A DNA stretch of 35,688 nt from the NCBI GenBank assembly GCA_902767245.1, contig CACXGO010000022.1, positions 1-35,688 on the forward strand, given 5' to 3'. A program made the position numbers and the translations under genes. The notes beneath the pieces were generated by a model. The model saw only the letters and a program-made list of their open reading frames with translations, was not told where the DNA came from and ran no database searches. Of the stretch, positions 19,478 to 28,200 are shown in pieces (within the stretch, counting starts at the first letter, position 1; every line of letters begins with the position of its first letter). This DNA comes from an uncultured Erysipelotrichaceae bacterium. GTDB lineage: Bacteria > Bacillota_I > Bacilli_A > RF39 > UBA660.

Positions 19478-21367
19478 ATGAAAAAAACAAAGAAACAAAA
19501 AAGTCTATTACCTTATTTATTTATGGCAATATTTATAATAGTTGTTCTATATTTAATTGATGGAGCAACAGGAAAAGTAAATGAATTTACTTATGACCAG
19601 TTTTCCAAAAAATTAAATAATAAAGAAATAACTGAAATTGAAATTACTCCAAAAAGTAATGCAATGGTTTATCAAATAAAAGGGAAACTTAAAGAATATA
19701 AAGAGAACGAAATTTTTGTTGTAAAAATGCCTTTAACTGATACTGCAGTATCTGAACTTCTATCAAAGGTAGAAGAATTAGGAGTAAAAACAACAACTAT
19801 TAATGATCCTAGTTCAGGAATATTAGTATATATATTGAGTACCCTTCCAATGGTTATAGTAATTGGAGCTGCATTCTATATATTAAGTAAGCAATTAGGA
19901 AGTGCAAACAAATCAATGGATTTTGGCCGTAGTCGTGCAAGATTGAGTGAAGAAAACAAAAAAGTAACCTTTGATTCTGTTGCCGGATTAGATGAAGAAA
20001 AAGAAGAAGTACAAGAATTAATTGACTTTTTAAAAAATCCAAAGAAATTTCAAAAAATGGGTGCAAGAATTCCAAAGGGAGTTTTATTAGTTGGCCCTCC
20101 AGGAACAGGAAAAACATTACTTGCAAGAGCGGTAGCTGGAGAAGCAAATGTACCATTTTATTTTATAAGTGGATCTGATTTTGTAGAATTGTTTGTTGGA
20201 GTTGGCGCTTCACGTGTTCGTGATATGTTTAAGCAAGCCAAAAACAATGCTCCATGTTTAATTTTTATAGATGAAATTGATGCTGTTGGACGTCAAAGAG
20301 GAGCCGGATTAGGCGGCGGTCATGATGAGAGAGAGCAGACTCTAAATCAATTATTGACTGAAATGGATGGCTTTGGTGCAAATGAAGGCATAATTATAAT
20401 TGCAGCAACCAATAGACCAGATGTTCTAGATCCTGCATTATTGAGACCAGGTCGCTTTGATCGTCAAATAACAGTAAATTTACCTGATGTTAAAGGAAGA
20501 GAAGAAATATTAAAAGTTCATGCTAAAGGGAAAACATTTGCTAAAAATGTTAATCTAGCTAATATTGCGAAAAGAACTGTTGGCTTTTCAGGGGCAGATT
20601 TGGAAAATTTATTAAATGAAGCAGCTTTACTTACTGTACGTCGTAATAAAGAAAAAATTACAATGGCAGAAATTGATGAAGCACATGATCGTGTTTTAAT
20701 GGGACCAGCTAAAAAATCAAAAAAATACACTGAAAACGAAAAAAGATTAGTTGCATATCATGAAGCCGGTCATGCAGTTGTTGGAATAAAGTTAGAAGGA
20801 GCTTCAGATGTTCAAAAAATAACAATTATTCCAAGAGGAAATGCTGGCGGTTATAATTTAATGCTTCCAAAAGAAGAAAAGTATACTGCAACGAAAAAAG
20901 AATTATTAGAAAGAATAGCTGGGTTACTTGGTGGTCGTGTTGCTGAAGAAGTTGAATTTGATGAAATAACAACAGGAGCTCATAACGACTTCGAACAAGC
21001 AACAAAAATAGCTCGTGCAATGGTAACTGAATATGGAATGAGTGATTTAGGACCAGTTCAATTTGAACAACCGGAATCAAGTGTGTTCTTAGGAAGAGAT
21101 TATACAAAATCGCGTAACTTTTCTAGTCAAGTAGCATTTGAAATTGATACTGAAATTAGAAAAATTATTGATACCGAATATAAAGTAGCTAAAAAGATTA
21201 TAAAAGAAAATAGAGAATTGTTAGATTTAATAGCTAATACATTGTTAGAATATGAAACAATTACTAAAGAACAAATTGATTTTTTAGCAGAGCATAAAAG
21301 AATGCCGGAAGATGATGAATTAGAAAACAAAGAAGAAAAATCAGAAAAGAAAATATCTGAAGAATAG
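19478..21367 (+). CDS. ftsH: ATP-dependent zinc metalloprotease FtsH
   Basis: Membrane-anchored AAA+ protease for quality control of membrane and regulatory proteins. Two membrane segments (about 9-27 and 107-127) flank a small extracellular domain; the AAA core has [20 protein letters not shown] and the second-region-of-homology motif [19 protein letters not shown]; the zinc site is HEAGH near residue 430. It is 629 residues with a charged tail. AAAGGAGGAGC precedes the start. The TAG stop overlaps the foot of a terminator. Confidence 0.98.
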   Translation: MKKTKKQKSLLPYLFMAIFIIVVLYLIDGATGKVNEFTYDQFSKKLNNKEITEIEITPKSNAMVYQIKGKLKEYKENEIFVVKMPLTDTAVSELLSKVEELGVKTTTINDPSSGILVYILSTLPMVIVIGAAFYILSKQLGSANKSMDFGRSRARLSEENKKVTFDSVAGLDEEKEEVQELIDFLKNPKKFQKMGARIPKGVLLVGPPGTGKTLLARAVAGEANVPFYFISGSDFVELFVGVGASRVRDMFKQAKNNAPCLIFIDEIDAVGRQRGAGLGGGHDEREQTLNQLLTEMDGFGANEGIIIIAATNRPDVLDPALLRPGRFDRQITVNLPDVKGREEILKVHAKGKTFAKNVNLANIAKRTVGFSGADLENLLNEAALLTVRRNKEKITMAEIDEAHDRVLMGPAKKSKKYTENEKRLVAYHEAGHAVVGIKLEGASDVQKITIIPRGNAGGYNLMLPKEEKYTATKKELLERIAGLLGGRVAEEVEFDEITTGAHNDFEQATKIARAMVTEYGMSDLGPVQFEQPESSVFLGRDYTKSRNFSSQVAFEIDTEIRKIIDTEYKVAKKIIKENRELLDLIANTLLEYETITKEQIDFLAEHKRMPEDDELENKEEKSEKKISEE

Positions 21368-21391
21368 GAAAGTAATCTTTCCTTTTTTTTT
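21366..21391 (+). terminator. Terminator after ftsH
   Basis: GGAAAG (21367-21372) pairs with CTTTCC (21377-21382) over TAAT, followed by eight T. The first G belongs to the ftsH stop codon. Confidence 0.85.
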
Positions 21392-21397
21392 GATTTA

Positions 21398-21406
21398 TGA
21401 TAAAAT
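21398..21406 (+). promoter_or_regulatory. Extended -10 promoter of the pilin-like gene
   Basis: TGATAAAAT (21398-21406), a TGn-extended -10 element, directly after the ftsH terminator; no good -35 is present. Similar extended -10 sites precede hpf (TGATATAAT, 32242-32250) and secA (TGATAAAAT, 33022-33030). Confidence 0.5.
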
Positions 21407-21423
21407 TAAAATTGGTGATAACA

Positions 21424-22155
21424 ATGAAAAATAAAGGTTTTACTCTAGTAGAAATATTGGCAGTAATAATAATTTTATCTTTGCTTGGAGTAATAGGAAT
21501 TATTTCAATTGAAAGTATCACAAAAAAAGGCGCAGAAAAAGCTTATCAAGCTCAAATAAGCGAAATCAAAAGCGCTGCAGAGAATTTAATTAAAATAGAA
21601 GGCGAACCAACATGGTGTAGAGAAGAAAATATTTGCTTTATTTCTTTAAGATATCTAGCTTTAGAAAATTATATAAAATTGAAAGATAAAACATATATAG
21701 TTAAATCTGGCGATACGATTTTTACTATTTCTTCTAAGTTTAATATTAGTGAAGAAGAATTAGAAAATAGTAATGATTTATCTGATTTTAAAGAAGGCAT
21801 GAGTTTAAGAATTCCTGCATCAAAATTTTTTGGAGATTTTATAAATCCGCGAACTGATGAGTCTTTTTCATTAGAAAATGTTGTTTTAATAAAAAAATAT
21901 AATAAAAATTACATTTTTGAAGTTTTTGAAGACTTAAATGAATTTAAAGAAAAATATAGTGAGTATTTAGAAAAAGCTAAGAAAGATGCAGTAAGAGCGT
22001 CGGCATTAGCTTATAAGAAAAAAGGATTATGCAATGATTCTGAAATCTGCAATTTAAGGATATCAGATTTAGTAAGAGAAAACTTGCTTGAAACAAATTA
22101 TTATAATGAAGCAGTTATAACAATATCTTCTTCAAATGAAGTTAGTATTGGATAA
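21424..22155 (+). CDS. Type IV pilin-like protein with an internal LysM-like domain
   Basis: The 243-residue protein opens with a class III/type IV prepilin signal, MKNKG/FTLVEILAVIIIL, with the cleavage glycine at 5 and the conserved Glu five residues after it, then a 20-residue hydrophobic helix. Residues about 90-131 look like a LysM module: YIVKSGDTIFTISSKF, then an acidic helix, NDLSDFKEGMSLRIP. On both sides lies a similar stretch: C65-x5-C71 followed by ISLRYLALENYI, and C203-x5-C209 followed by LRISDLVRENLL, which suggests a duplicated pilin head split by the LysM insert. The start at 21424 fits GGTGAT upstream and the short basic leader; the earlier ATG (21397) overlaps the promoter. 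It may be a competence- or secretion-type pseudopilin that touches peptidoglycan; no other pilus genes are in the window. Confidence 0.75.
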   Translation: MKNKGFTLVEILAVIIILSLLGVIGIISIESITKKGAEKAYQAQISEIKSAAENLIKIEGEPTWCREENICFISLRYLALENYIKLKDKTYIVKSGDTIFTISSKFNISEEELENSNDLSDFKEGMSLRIPASKFFGDFINPRTDESFSLENVVLIKKYNKNYIFEVFEDLNEFKEKYSEYLEKAKKDAVRASALAYKKKGLCNDSEICNLRISDLVRENLLETNYYNEAVITISSSNEVSIG

Positions 22156-22187
22156 ATAATATTAAGTATTCTTAATATTATTTTTAT
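22155..22187 (+). terminator. Terminator after the pilin-like gene
   Basis: A 12-bp AT-rich stem (AATAATATTAAG with CTTAATATTATT, loop TATT) followed by T-rich DNA, overlapping the stop codon by one base. Confidence 0.75.
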
Positions 22188-22257
22188 TGTAATAGATTTT
22201 TTTGTCAATTTATGTTATCATATAAAATGAATAAGTATTAAGAAAATGGTGATTAGT

Positions 22258-23040
22258 ATGGGTAAAATAATAGCACTAGTAAATCAAAAAGGTGGTGTAG
22301 GAAAAACCACTTCAAGTATAAATTTAGCAGCATCCTTGGGTTTTTTAAAACGTAAGGTTTTGCTCGTGGATTTAGATCCTCAGGGCAATGCAACAACAGG
22401 TGTTGGTATAAATAAAGCTAATGTTGTAAGTAGTATTTATGATTTGTTATCAGATAAAGCAACTGTTGATTCGGCAATATTAAAAACAGAATTTAGAAAT
22501 TTATATATTATACCAGCGACAATAAATTTAGCAGGTATAGATTTTGAATTAATTGAAAGAAAACACAAGGATCCAACTTTTAATTCGGGTAATCAATTAA
22601 AAAAGTATTTAAGCCAAGTAAAAGACAATTTTGATTTTATAATTATAGATTGTCCACCATCGTTAGGGTTTTTAACTAAAAATGCTCTTACAGCTGCTGA
22701 TTCAGTTATTATTCCCGTGCAATGTGAATTTTTTGCATTGGAAGGAATTATGCAACTTTTAAATACAATTATGATGGCGCAAAGAAACCTAAATCCAAAA
22801 TTGGAAATAGAAGGAGTTCTACTAACAATGTTAAGTCATACTAACTTGGGACTTGAAGTAGTAGAAGACATAAAATCATATTTTAAAGAAAAAGTATATG
22901 ATACAATAATTCCACGTTCTGTAAGATTATCAGAAGCACCAAGTTATGGAAAACCAATAATTGCTTATGATCCTCAATGTCGTGGGACAGAAGCTTATTT
23001 AAATTTAGCAAAGGAAGTGTTAGAACGAAATGGAAACTAA
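22258..23040 (+). CDS. parA: Chromosome partitioning ATPase ParA/Soj
   Basis: Deviant-Walker ATPase that works with ParB in origin segregation and in control of DnaA. The 260-residue protein has KGGVGKTTSSINLAASL (residues 9-25), DLDPQGNATTGVG (switch I region) and IIIDCPPSLGFLTKNAL (switch II). The start at 22258 follows GGTGAT; an in-frame ATG at 22246 overlaps that site and is less likely. parB begins 11 bp before its end. The matching parS sites are at positions 1-82. Confidence 0.96.
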   Translation: MGKIIALVNQKGGVGKTTSSINLAASLGFLKRKVLLVDLDPQGNATTGVGINKANVVSSIYDLLSDKATVDSAILKTEFRNLYIIPATINLAGIDFELIERKHKDPTFNSGNQLKKYLSQVKDNFDFIIIDCPPSLGFLTKNALTAADSVIIPVQCEFFALEGIMQLLNTIMMAQRNLNPKLEIEGVLLTMLSHTNLGLEVVEDIKSYFKEKVYDTIIPRSVRLSEAPSYGKPIIAYDPQCRGTEAYLNLAKEVLERNGN

Positions 23041-23908
23041 AAAAAGAGCTTTAGGGCGAGGACTTGAACAATTATTTAATACAGAAAATTTAGACATTGA
23101 AAATTTTGAACAAAAAATTTATGAAGATGCTTCAAAAGAAACAATTGTAGAATTAAATATTGAAGAGTTAAGAGCGAATCCATATCAACCACGAAAAACT
23201 TTTGATGAGGAAGCATTAAACGAATTAGCAGAATCAATAAAAGAACATGGCGTTTTTCAACCAATAATTGTAAAAAAGAGTATTAAAGGTTATGAAATAA
23301 TTGCTGGAGAAAGACGTTATCGCGCTAGTAAATTAGCAGGTAAAACAACAATTCCAGCAATAGTAAGAGATTTTACTGATGAGCAAATGATGGAGATTGC
23401 TTTGCTTGAGAATTTGCAAAGAGAGGATTTAACAGTAATTGAAGAGGCATCAGCATATCAAAAAATGTTGGAGAATTTAAATTTGACACAAGAAGAGCTT
23501 GCAACAAAAGTTGGAAAAAGTAGGAGCCATATAACAAATATTTTAGGATTACTACGTCTACCAGAAAGCGTTCAAAGAAAAATATTAGATCATGAAATAA
23601 GTATGGGACATGCAAGAGTTTTAAGTAAACTTTCTGATTCTAAGAAAATATGTGAAATAGCAGAAAAAATAGTCAAAGAAAATTTAACAGTAAGAGCAAC
23701 TGAAGCATTATTAGAAAATCCAATATATTCTAGAACTAATAAAATAACAAGAAAAGTTACCAATTCGGATTATAAATATGTAGAAGATTTAATGCGCGAA
23801 AAATTGGATGCCAAAGTTAAAATAAAAGACAACAAAATGATTATCAGTTTTATTAATAACGCAGATTTAAATAGAATCTTAAGTGTTTTAGATATAAAAG
23901 GTGAATAA
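23030..23908 (+). CDS. parB: Chromosome partitioning protein ParB/Spo0J
   Basis: CTP-dependent DNA clamp that loads on parS. In 292 residues: N-terminal RALGRGLEQLF (ParA-contacting start), the ParB/Srx domain with NPYQPRKTFDEEALNELA, the CTP-binding motif GERRYRA and the ENLQRED motif, then a helix-turn-helix (LTQEELATKVGKSRSHITNIL) for parS recognition and a C-terminal dimer domain. The start codon overlaps the parA end. This is ParB rather than its paralogue Noc because it is coupled to parA. Confidence 0.96.
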   Translation: METKKRALGRGLEQLFNTENLDIENFEQKIYEDASKETIVELNIEELRANPYQPRKTFDEEALNELAESIKEHGVFQPIIVKKSIKGYEIIAGERRYRASKLAGKTTIPAIVRDFTDEQMMEIALLENLQREDLTVIEEASAYQKMLENLNLTQEELATKVGKSRSHITNILGLLRLPESVQRKILDHEISMGHARVLSKLSDSKKICEIAEKIVKENLTVRATEALLENPIYSRTNKITRKVTNSDYKYVEDLMREKLDAKVKIKDNKMIISFINNADLNRILSVLDIKGE

Positions 23909-23911
23909 ATC

Positions 23912-24097
23912 ATGAATAGTGAATACAAATTAGGTTCAATTGTGGTAATGAAAAAACCTCATCCTTGTGGTACAAATGAATGGGAAATTGTAAGGTTAGG
24001 AATGGATGTAAAAATAAAATGTTTAAATTGTGGACATATAGTTATGCTTCCACGAATTGAATTTAATAAAAAAATAAAAAAAATTATTAATAAATAG
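23912..24097 (+). CDS. DUF951-family small protein
   Basis: A 61-residue basic protein with the DUF951 pattern: VVMKKPHPCGTNEWEIVRLG, then DVKIKCLNCGHIVMLPR. The cysteines (one in the HPCG motif, a CLNC pair) suggest metal binding or nucleic-acid contact. It starts 3 bp after parB with AAGGTGA upstream and is probably in the parAB operon. The family is common near parB and ychF in Firmicutes, but no biochemical role is known to me. Confidence 0.85.
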   Translation: MNSEYKLGSIVVMKKPHPCGTNEWEIVRLGMDVKIKCLNCGHIVMLPRIEFNKKIKKIINK

Positions 24098-24105
24098 GAG
24101 GAAAT

Positions 24106-25620
24106 ATGGCACAAAAAAAAGGAAAAAGCTTATCACTTGGACCGATTTTAACACTTATTATTACATCAATTTTAGTTATTGCTTTAAGTTTTTTATTATC
24201 AAAATTAGGACTTACAACTAATAAAACTGAAATTATAAATGGTGAATTATCAACAACAGCTATAAGCGTTAATAATGTTTTATCAAAAGAAGGGATAAGT
24301 CATTTATTTTCTTCAATCATTGAAAATTTGAAAAGCATCAATGCATTATATGGCTTTGTTATAGCAATGTTAGGCATTGGTTTTGCTGACCGCAGTGGCT
24401 TATTTAAAAAATTATTCAAAAATGCAAGAAAATTTAAATTGTCATTTATTATAGTTTTGACTTTAGTTATTGGTTGTTTATTAGGATCATTAGGTTTAAA
24501 TAGTTATGCACTATTCTTGCCACTAACAGCATATATATATAAGAATTTAAATAAAAATCCAGTTATTGGAATTATAACCGCATTTATTGCTTTATCAATG
24601 GGTCAAGCAACAGGAATTTTACCAACATATTTAAATGAGGTATTAGGTGGTTTAACAGAAAAGTCTGCAGTTTTATCAGTAGATCCAAATTATTTATTTA
24701 AATCTTCATCTTTAATATATATTTTGATATCAAGTTTATTAATATTTGTTGTGTTTGGGAAACTAATTATTGATAAATATCTTATCCCTAGAGCACCAAA
24801 AATGCAGAACGAGGAAGAATTTGAAGAGCTTGAAGTAGCACATAAGGGATTAAAAAAATCTAAGATTGCATTTTTAATTATGCTTTTGATTTTAATATAC
24901 TCAATTATTCCTGGCTTCCCTTTAAGTGGATGGCTTTTAGGATCAGGGGAAACATATTTATCAAGACTATTAAGTCCTGGTTCACCATTTCAAGAATCAT
25001 ATGTTTATATTTTTAGTGTGATTTTAATAATATTAGGAACAATCTATGGTATTTCTTCTAAAAAAATTAAAACTTTTGATGATTTTACAAGAAATTTTTC
25101 AACTTGTTTTTCAGGAATGTCATTAGTATTTGTTTTTATGTTTTTTATGTCACAATTAATAGCAGTGGTAAAATTTACTAATTTAGATGAATTTTTAGTA
25201 TCGGCATTAGTAAATTGGCTAAGTACTTTAGAAATTACAGGATTAGGATTAATAATCATACTTTTCTTAGTTTTAATTATAGTTGGTATAATTATGCCAG
25301 ACAGTTTATCAAAATGGAATATTATTGCACCAACAATTGTTCCGTTATTAATGCGAGCAAATATGAGTGCTAGTTTTGCACAATTCATTTTTACTGTATC
25401 TGATGGAATTGGAAAAAGCATATCAATGTTATTTCCATATGCAGCCATTTTATTTGGCTTAATATACAAATACACAGAAAAAGGTGATTATGGGTTTGCA
25501 AAACTATATAAAACATTATCACCATTACTAATTCTCTTTACAATTGTATGGTTAGTCATTATAATAACATGGTATGTCGTTGGAATACCTCTTGGTATAG
25601 GAGTATTACCAAGCTTATAG
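24106..25620 (+). CDS. AbgT-family transporter
   Basis: A 504-residue membrane protein with about a dozen hydrophobic segments. The middle matches the AbgT/p-aminobenzoyl-glutamate family: FVIAMLGIGFADRSGLFKKL, then GSLGLNSYALFLPLTAYIYK, GIITAFIALSMGQATG and NEVLGGLTEKSA, and late in the protein IIVGIIMPDSLSKWNIIAPT. Members move aminobenzoyl-glutamate or export antimetabolites; the substrate here is unknown. AGGAGG precedes the start. It sits between the DUF951 gene and ychF with gaps of 8-9 bp, so it is probably read from the parA promoter, an unusual place for a transporter. Confidence 0.8.
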   Translation: MAQKKGKSLSLGPILTLIITSILVIALSFLLSKLGLTTNKTEIINGELSTTAISVNNVLSKEGISHLFSSIIENLKSINALYGFVIAMLGIGFADRSGLFKKLFKNARKFKLSFIIVLTLVIGCLLGSLGLNSYALFLPLTAYIYKNLNKNPVIGIITAFIALSMGQATGILPTYLNEVLGGLTEKSAVLSVDPNYLFKSSSLIYILISSLLIFVVFGKLIIDKYLIPRAPKMQNEEEFEELEVAHKGLKKSKIAFLIMLLILIYSIIPGFPLSGWLLGSGETYLSRLLSPGSPFQESYVYIFSVILIILGTIYGISSKKIKTFDDFTRNFSTCFSGMSLVFVFMFFMSQLIAVVKFTNLDEFLVSALVNWLSTLEITGLGLIIILFLVLIIVGIIMPDSLSKWNIIAPTIVPLLMRANMSASFAQFIFTVSDGIGKSISMLFPYAAILFGLIYKYTEKGDYGFAKLYKTLSPLLILFTIVWLVIIITWYVVGIPLGIGVLPSL

Positions 25621-25629
25621 GAGGTTGTT

Positions 25630-26721
25630 ATGGGTTTAAAAGCAGGAATTGTTGGATTACCAAATGTTGGAAAATCTACACTTTTTAATGCAATAACTAA
25701 AAAAAATGCACTCGCAGCAAACTATCCATTTGCAACAATTGAACCAAATGTTGGGGTAGTGGAATTACCAGATGAAAGAATGACTTTTTTAAAAGATATG
25801 TATCAGCCAAAAAGTTTTGTACCAACATCTTTTGAATTTATTGATATTGCAGGTTTAGTAGCAGGTGCATCTAAAGGCGAAGGACTTGGAAATAAATTTT
25901 TATCACATATTCGTGAAGTAGATGCTATTTGTGAAGTTGTGCGATGCTTTGATAATTCAAATATTACGCATGTCGCAGGAAAGGTTGATCCAGTACGAGA
26001 TGTTGATATAATTAATATTGAATTAATGCTTGCAGATTTAGAAGTAGTAGATAATCGTATAAACAAAATTGGCAAAAAAGCAGAATTGTCTGCTGATAAG
26101 GAAGTTAAAGCCGAAAGTATACTTTTAAAGAAATTGAAAGATGCATTAGAAAACGAAATGGCATTAAGAAATCTTGATCTTGATGAAGAAGAATTAAAAA
26201 AAGTCAAATCATATAATTTACTTACTATAAAGCCAATAATATATGTAGCAAATGTAACTGAAGAAGACTTAATTAAAGGAACAAATTTTTATGTTGAAAA
26301 ATTACAAGAATATGTTCATGATGATGTGATTGTTATGTGTGCAAAAATAGAATCAGAGTTGGCAGACTTAACCGAAAGCGAAAAGTTAGAATTTTTAAAT
26401 GAGCTTGGAATAAAGAAAAGCGGTCTTGATTCTTTAATTAAAAAGACATATCGTAAATTAGGTCTTGAAACTTTTTTTACAGCTGGAAGCGATGAAGTGA
26501 GAGCATGGACTTTTGTAAGAGGTGAAAAAGCCCCAAAATGTGCAGGAATAATTCATAGTGATATTGAAAGAGGTTTTATCCGCGCTGAAGTTATGAGTTT
26601 TGAAGATTTAAAAGCTTTAGGTTCTGAAAAAAAAGTTCAGGAAGCTGGAAAACTTCGTATCGAAGGAAAAGAATATGTAATGCAAGATGGGGATATAGTT
26701 TATTTTAGATTTAATGTATAA
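25630..26721 (+). CDS. ychF: Ribosome-binding ATPase YchF (OLA1 family)
   Basis: Obg-related P-loop protein that prefers ATP. The 363 residues show GLPNVGKSTLFNAIT (G1, residues 7-21), DIAGLVAGASKGEGLGN (G3), the altered G4 NVTEED in place of NKxD (the cause of ATP preference), a coiled-coil middle, and a C-terminal TGS domain with FTAGSDEVRAWTF. AGGAGGTTGTT precedes the start. Involved in translation or stress control in other bacteria. It ends its transcript. Confidence 0.97.
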   Translation: MGLKAGIVGLPNVGKSTLFNAITKKNALAANYPFATIEPNVGVVELPDERMTFLKDMYQPKSFVPTSFEFIDIAGLVAGASKGEGLGNKFLSHIREVDAICEVVRCFDNSNITHVAGKVDPVRDVDIINIELMLADLEVVDNRINKIGKKAELSADKEVKAESILLKKLKDALENEMALRNLDLDEEELKKVKSYNLLTIKPIIYVANVTEEDLIKGTNFYVEKLQEYVHDDVIVMCAKIESELADLTESEKLEFLNELGIKKSGLDSLIKKTYRKLGLETFFTAGSDEVRAWTFVRGEKAPKCAGIIHSDIERGFIRAEVMSFEDLKALGSEKKVQEAGKLRIEGKEYVMQDGDIVYFRFNV

Positions 26722-26750
26722 AAGTTGTTTTTACAACTTTTTTATTTTAT
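26719..26750 (+). terminator. Terminator after ychF
   Basis: AAAGTTGT (26721-26728) pairs with ACAACTTT (26733-26740) over TTTT, then TTTATTTTAT. It overlaps the last base of the ychF stop codon. Confidence 0.85.
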
Positions 26751-26769
26751 AATAAAAATGGTGATTGTT

Positions 26770-27786
26770 ATGAAAAAAGTAATAGTATTATTATTATGTT
26801 TATTTTTAATTAGTGGATGTGGAGAAAGAGTAAAAAAGACACAAACTCAAACAAAAGAAATTGTTGCAACAACTGAAGATAGAATAGGTGATAATGGCCT
26901 GTGGTGTGCAACATTTCAATTAATTTGGAATGATTTAAAAAATGAATATGTAAAAAAAGATATTGAAATAGATAATGATGTAGCAAGAAACCTAAATAAA
27001 GAAAGTTTTAAAGAATCAGAAATTTCAGAATCCTATTATTATAAAAAATATGGTTATGCAACACCAGAATTAAAGTCAGAAATAGAGCAAAGTTTAAAAG
27101 AAAAATTTAATCAAGAAAGTGAAATATTAGATGAATTTTCATGGGACGGAAGTTTAATATTTTATACTATGTTATATAGAGAATTTGAATTTGAAAAAAA
27201 ATTTGATGTTTTATCTAATAATGATTTTGGAAAATATAAAAATATTAAATATTTTGGAATATCACCAGATTCAAAAAAGGAGTTAAAAAATCAAATAAAA
27301 ATATTGTTTTATGAAAATAATCAAAATTTTGCTATCTCAATTAAAACAAAATCAAATGATGAAGTAATAATGTACAAAAATCCAAGTGGTGAAACATTTG
27401 ATGAAATATATAAAAATATGACATCTAAAGAAAAAAATTATGAAGGTGAAATATATATGGGTGATAATGATGAATTTAAAGCTCCAATGTTATCACTCAA
27501 TTATAAAAGAGAATATGATGAATTAGAAAATAAAGCATTTAAAACATATGAAGGTGAAGAACTATATATTTATAAAGCAATTCAAACTATTCAATTTGAT
27601 TTAGATGAAAAAGGCGGAAAAATAAAAAGTGAAGCAGGTATGGGTGTAAAAAATACTGCATTTCATAAACCAAGTGAACCTAAAAAGTTGTATTTAAATG
27701 ATACTTTTGCTTTATTTTTAAAGGAAGAATCAAAAGAAAAACCATATTTTGGAGCAAAAATAACAGATATTACTAAATTTCAATAA
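26770..27786 (+). CDS. Lipoprotein with a serpin-like C-terminal region
   Basis: The 338-residue product has a lipoprotein signal peptide with lipobox LISGC (C17). I do not recognise the family with certainty. The last third resembles the end of a serpin: KAPMLSLNYKREYDELENKAF (first half about residues 238-247) recalls strands of sheet C; IYKAIQTIQFDLDEKGGKI (268-284) recalls the hinge region before the reactive loop (V-Hxx-xxVDEEGTEA); and LYLNDTFALFLKEES (307-321) recalls the xDRPFLFxI segment. The N-terminal half is charged and does not align clearly. The start at 26770 follows GGTGAT; the upstream ATG at 26725 lies in the ychF terminator. It is a single-gene transcript. Confidence 0.6.
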   Translation: MKKVIVLLLCLFLISGCGERVKKTQTQTKEIVATTEDRIGDNGLWCATFQLIWNDLKNEYVKKDIEIDNDVARNLNKESFKESEISESYYYKKYGYATPELKSEIEQSLKEKFNQESEILDEFSWDGSLIFYTMLYREFEFEKKFDVLSNNDFGKYKNIKYFGISPDSKKELKNQIKILFYENNQNFAISIKTKSNDEVIMYKNPSGETFDEIYKNMTSKEKNYEGEIYMGDNDEFKAPMLSLNYKREYDELENKAFKTYEGEELYIYKAIQTIQFDLDEKGGKIKSEAGMGVKNTAFHKPSEPKKLYLNDTFALFLKEESKEKPYFGAKITDITKFQ

Positions 27787-27792
27787 TTATCT

Positions 27793-27825
27793 AAAAAAGT
27801 TGTTTACAAACAACCTTTTTTTTGT
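27793..27825 (+). terminator. Terminator after the lipoprotein gene
   Basis: GTTGTT pairs with AACAAC over TACA within A- and T-runs. The downstream rpsF promoter begins inside the same hairpin. Confidence 0.65.
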
Positions 27826-27831
27826 TATAAT
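27803..27831 (+). promoter_or_regulatory. Promoter of rpsF-ssb-rpsR
   Basis: TTTACA (27803-27808), 17-bp spacer, TATAAT (27826-27831). Its -35 box overlaps the preceding terminator hairpin. Confidence 0.8.
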
Positions 27832-27832
27832 C

Positions 27833-27890
27833 AATGGCGAGTATTTGATTACTCCTTGCTTTTTTTAAAGCCATTAGACCATAGGGAGGT
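27833..27890 (+). promoter_or_regulatory. rpsF leader, probable S6:S18-type regulatory RNA
   Basis: The leader can fold with an outer stem AATGG (27833-27837)/CCATT (27871-27875) and an inner stem GAGTA/TACTC (27839-27843/27850-27854), followed by a T-run and ACCATAGGGAGGTG with the ribosome-binding site. Upstream of rpsF many bacteria carry an RNA that binds the S6:S18 complex for feedback control. The position and nested stems fit, but I could not score it against the known model. Confidence 0.45.
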
Positions 27891-27896
27891 GTAAAA

Positions 27897-28187
27897 ATGA
27901 AAAAATATGAGGTAATGTACATTGTACGTCCAACTTTAAGTGAAGAAGAACTTGCAGCTGTAGTTAAAAAATTCAATGATGTTTTAGCTACTAAAGATTC
28001 AAAAGTTGTTAATGTTACTGAAATGGGTCAAAGAGAATTAGCTTATGAAATTAACAAATATAGAAGCGGATACTACTATATAGTTGATACAGAAGCAAAA
28101 AACGATAAAGCAATTAAAGAATTTGATCGTTTAGCATTAATTAGTGGAGACATAATTCGTCACTTAATTACTAAAAAAGAAGATTAA
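27897..28187 (+). CDS. rpsF: Small ribosomal subunit protein bS6
   Basis: The 96-residue protein starts [19 protein letters not shown] and has the [19 protein letters not shown] block typical of S6. AGGGAGGTG lies before the start. First gene of rpsF-ssb-rpsR, the conserved operon in Firmicutes; ssb follows after 13 bp. Confidence 0.97.
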   Translation: MKKYEVMYIVRPTLSEEELAAVVKKFNDVLATKDSKVVNVTEMGQRELAYEINKYRSGYYYIVDTEAKNDKAIKEFDRLALISGDIIRHLITKKED

Positions 28188-28200
28188 GAAAGAGGTATTT

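Noticed and set aside
20211-20216. CACGTG in ftsH (and another at 34448-34453 in secA)
   Set aside because: Flanks do not match the parS palindrome; coding constraint explains them.
25044-25475. 143-codon minus-strand ORF inside the AbgT-family gene
   Set aside because: Antisense to a clear membrane-protein gene; no ribosome-binding site or family features. Other antisense ORFs within gyrA, mnmE, ftsH, parB and ychF were dropped for the same reason.
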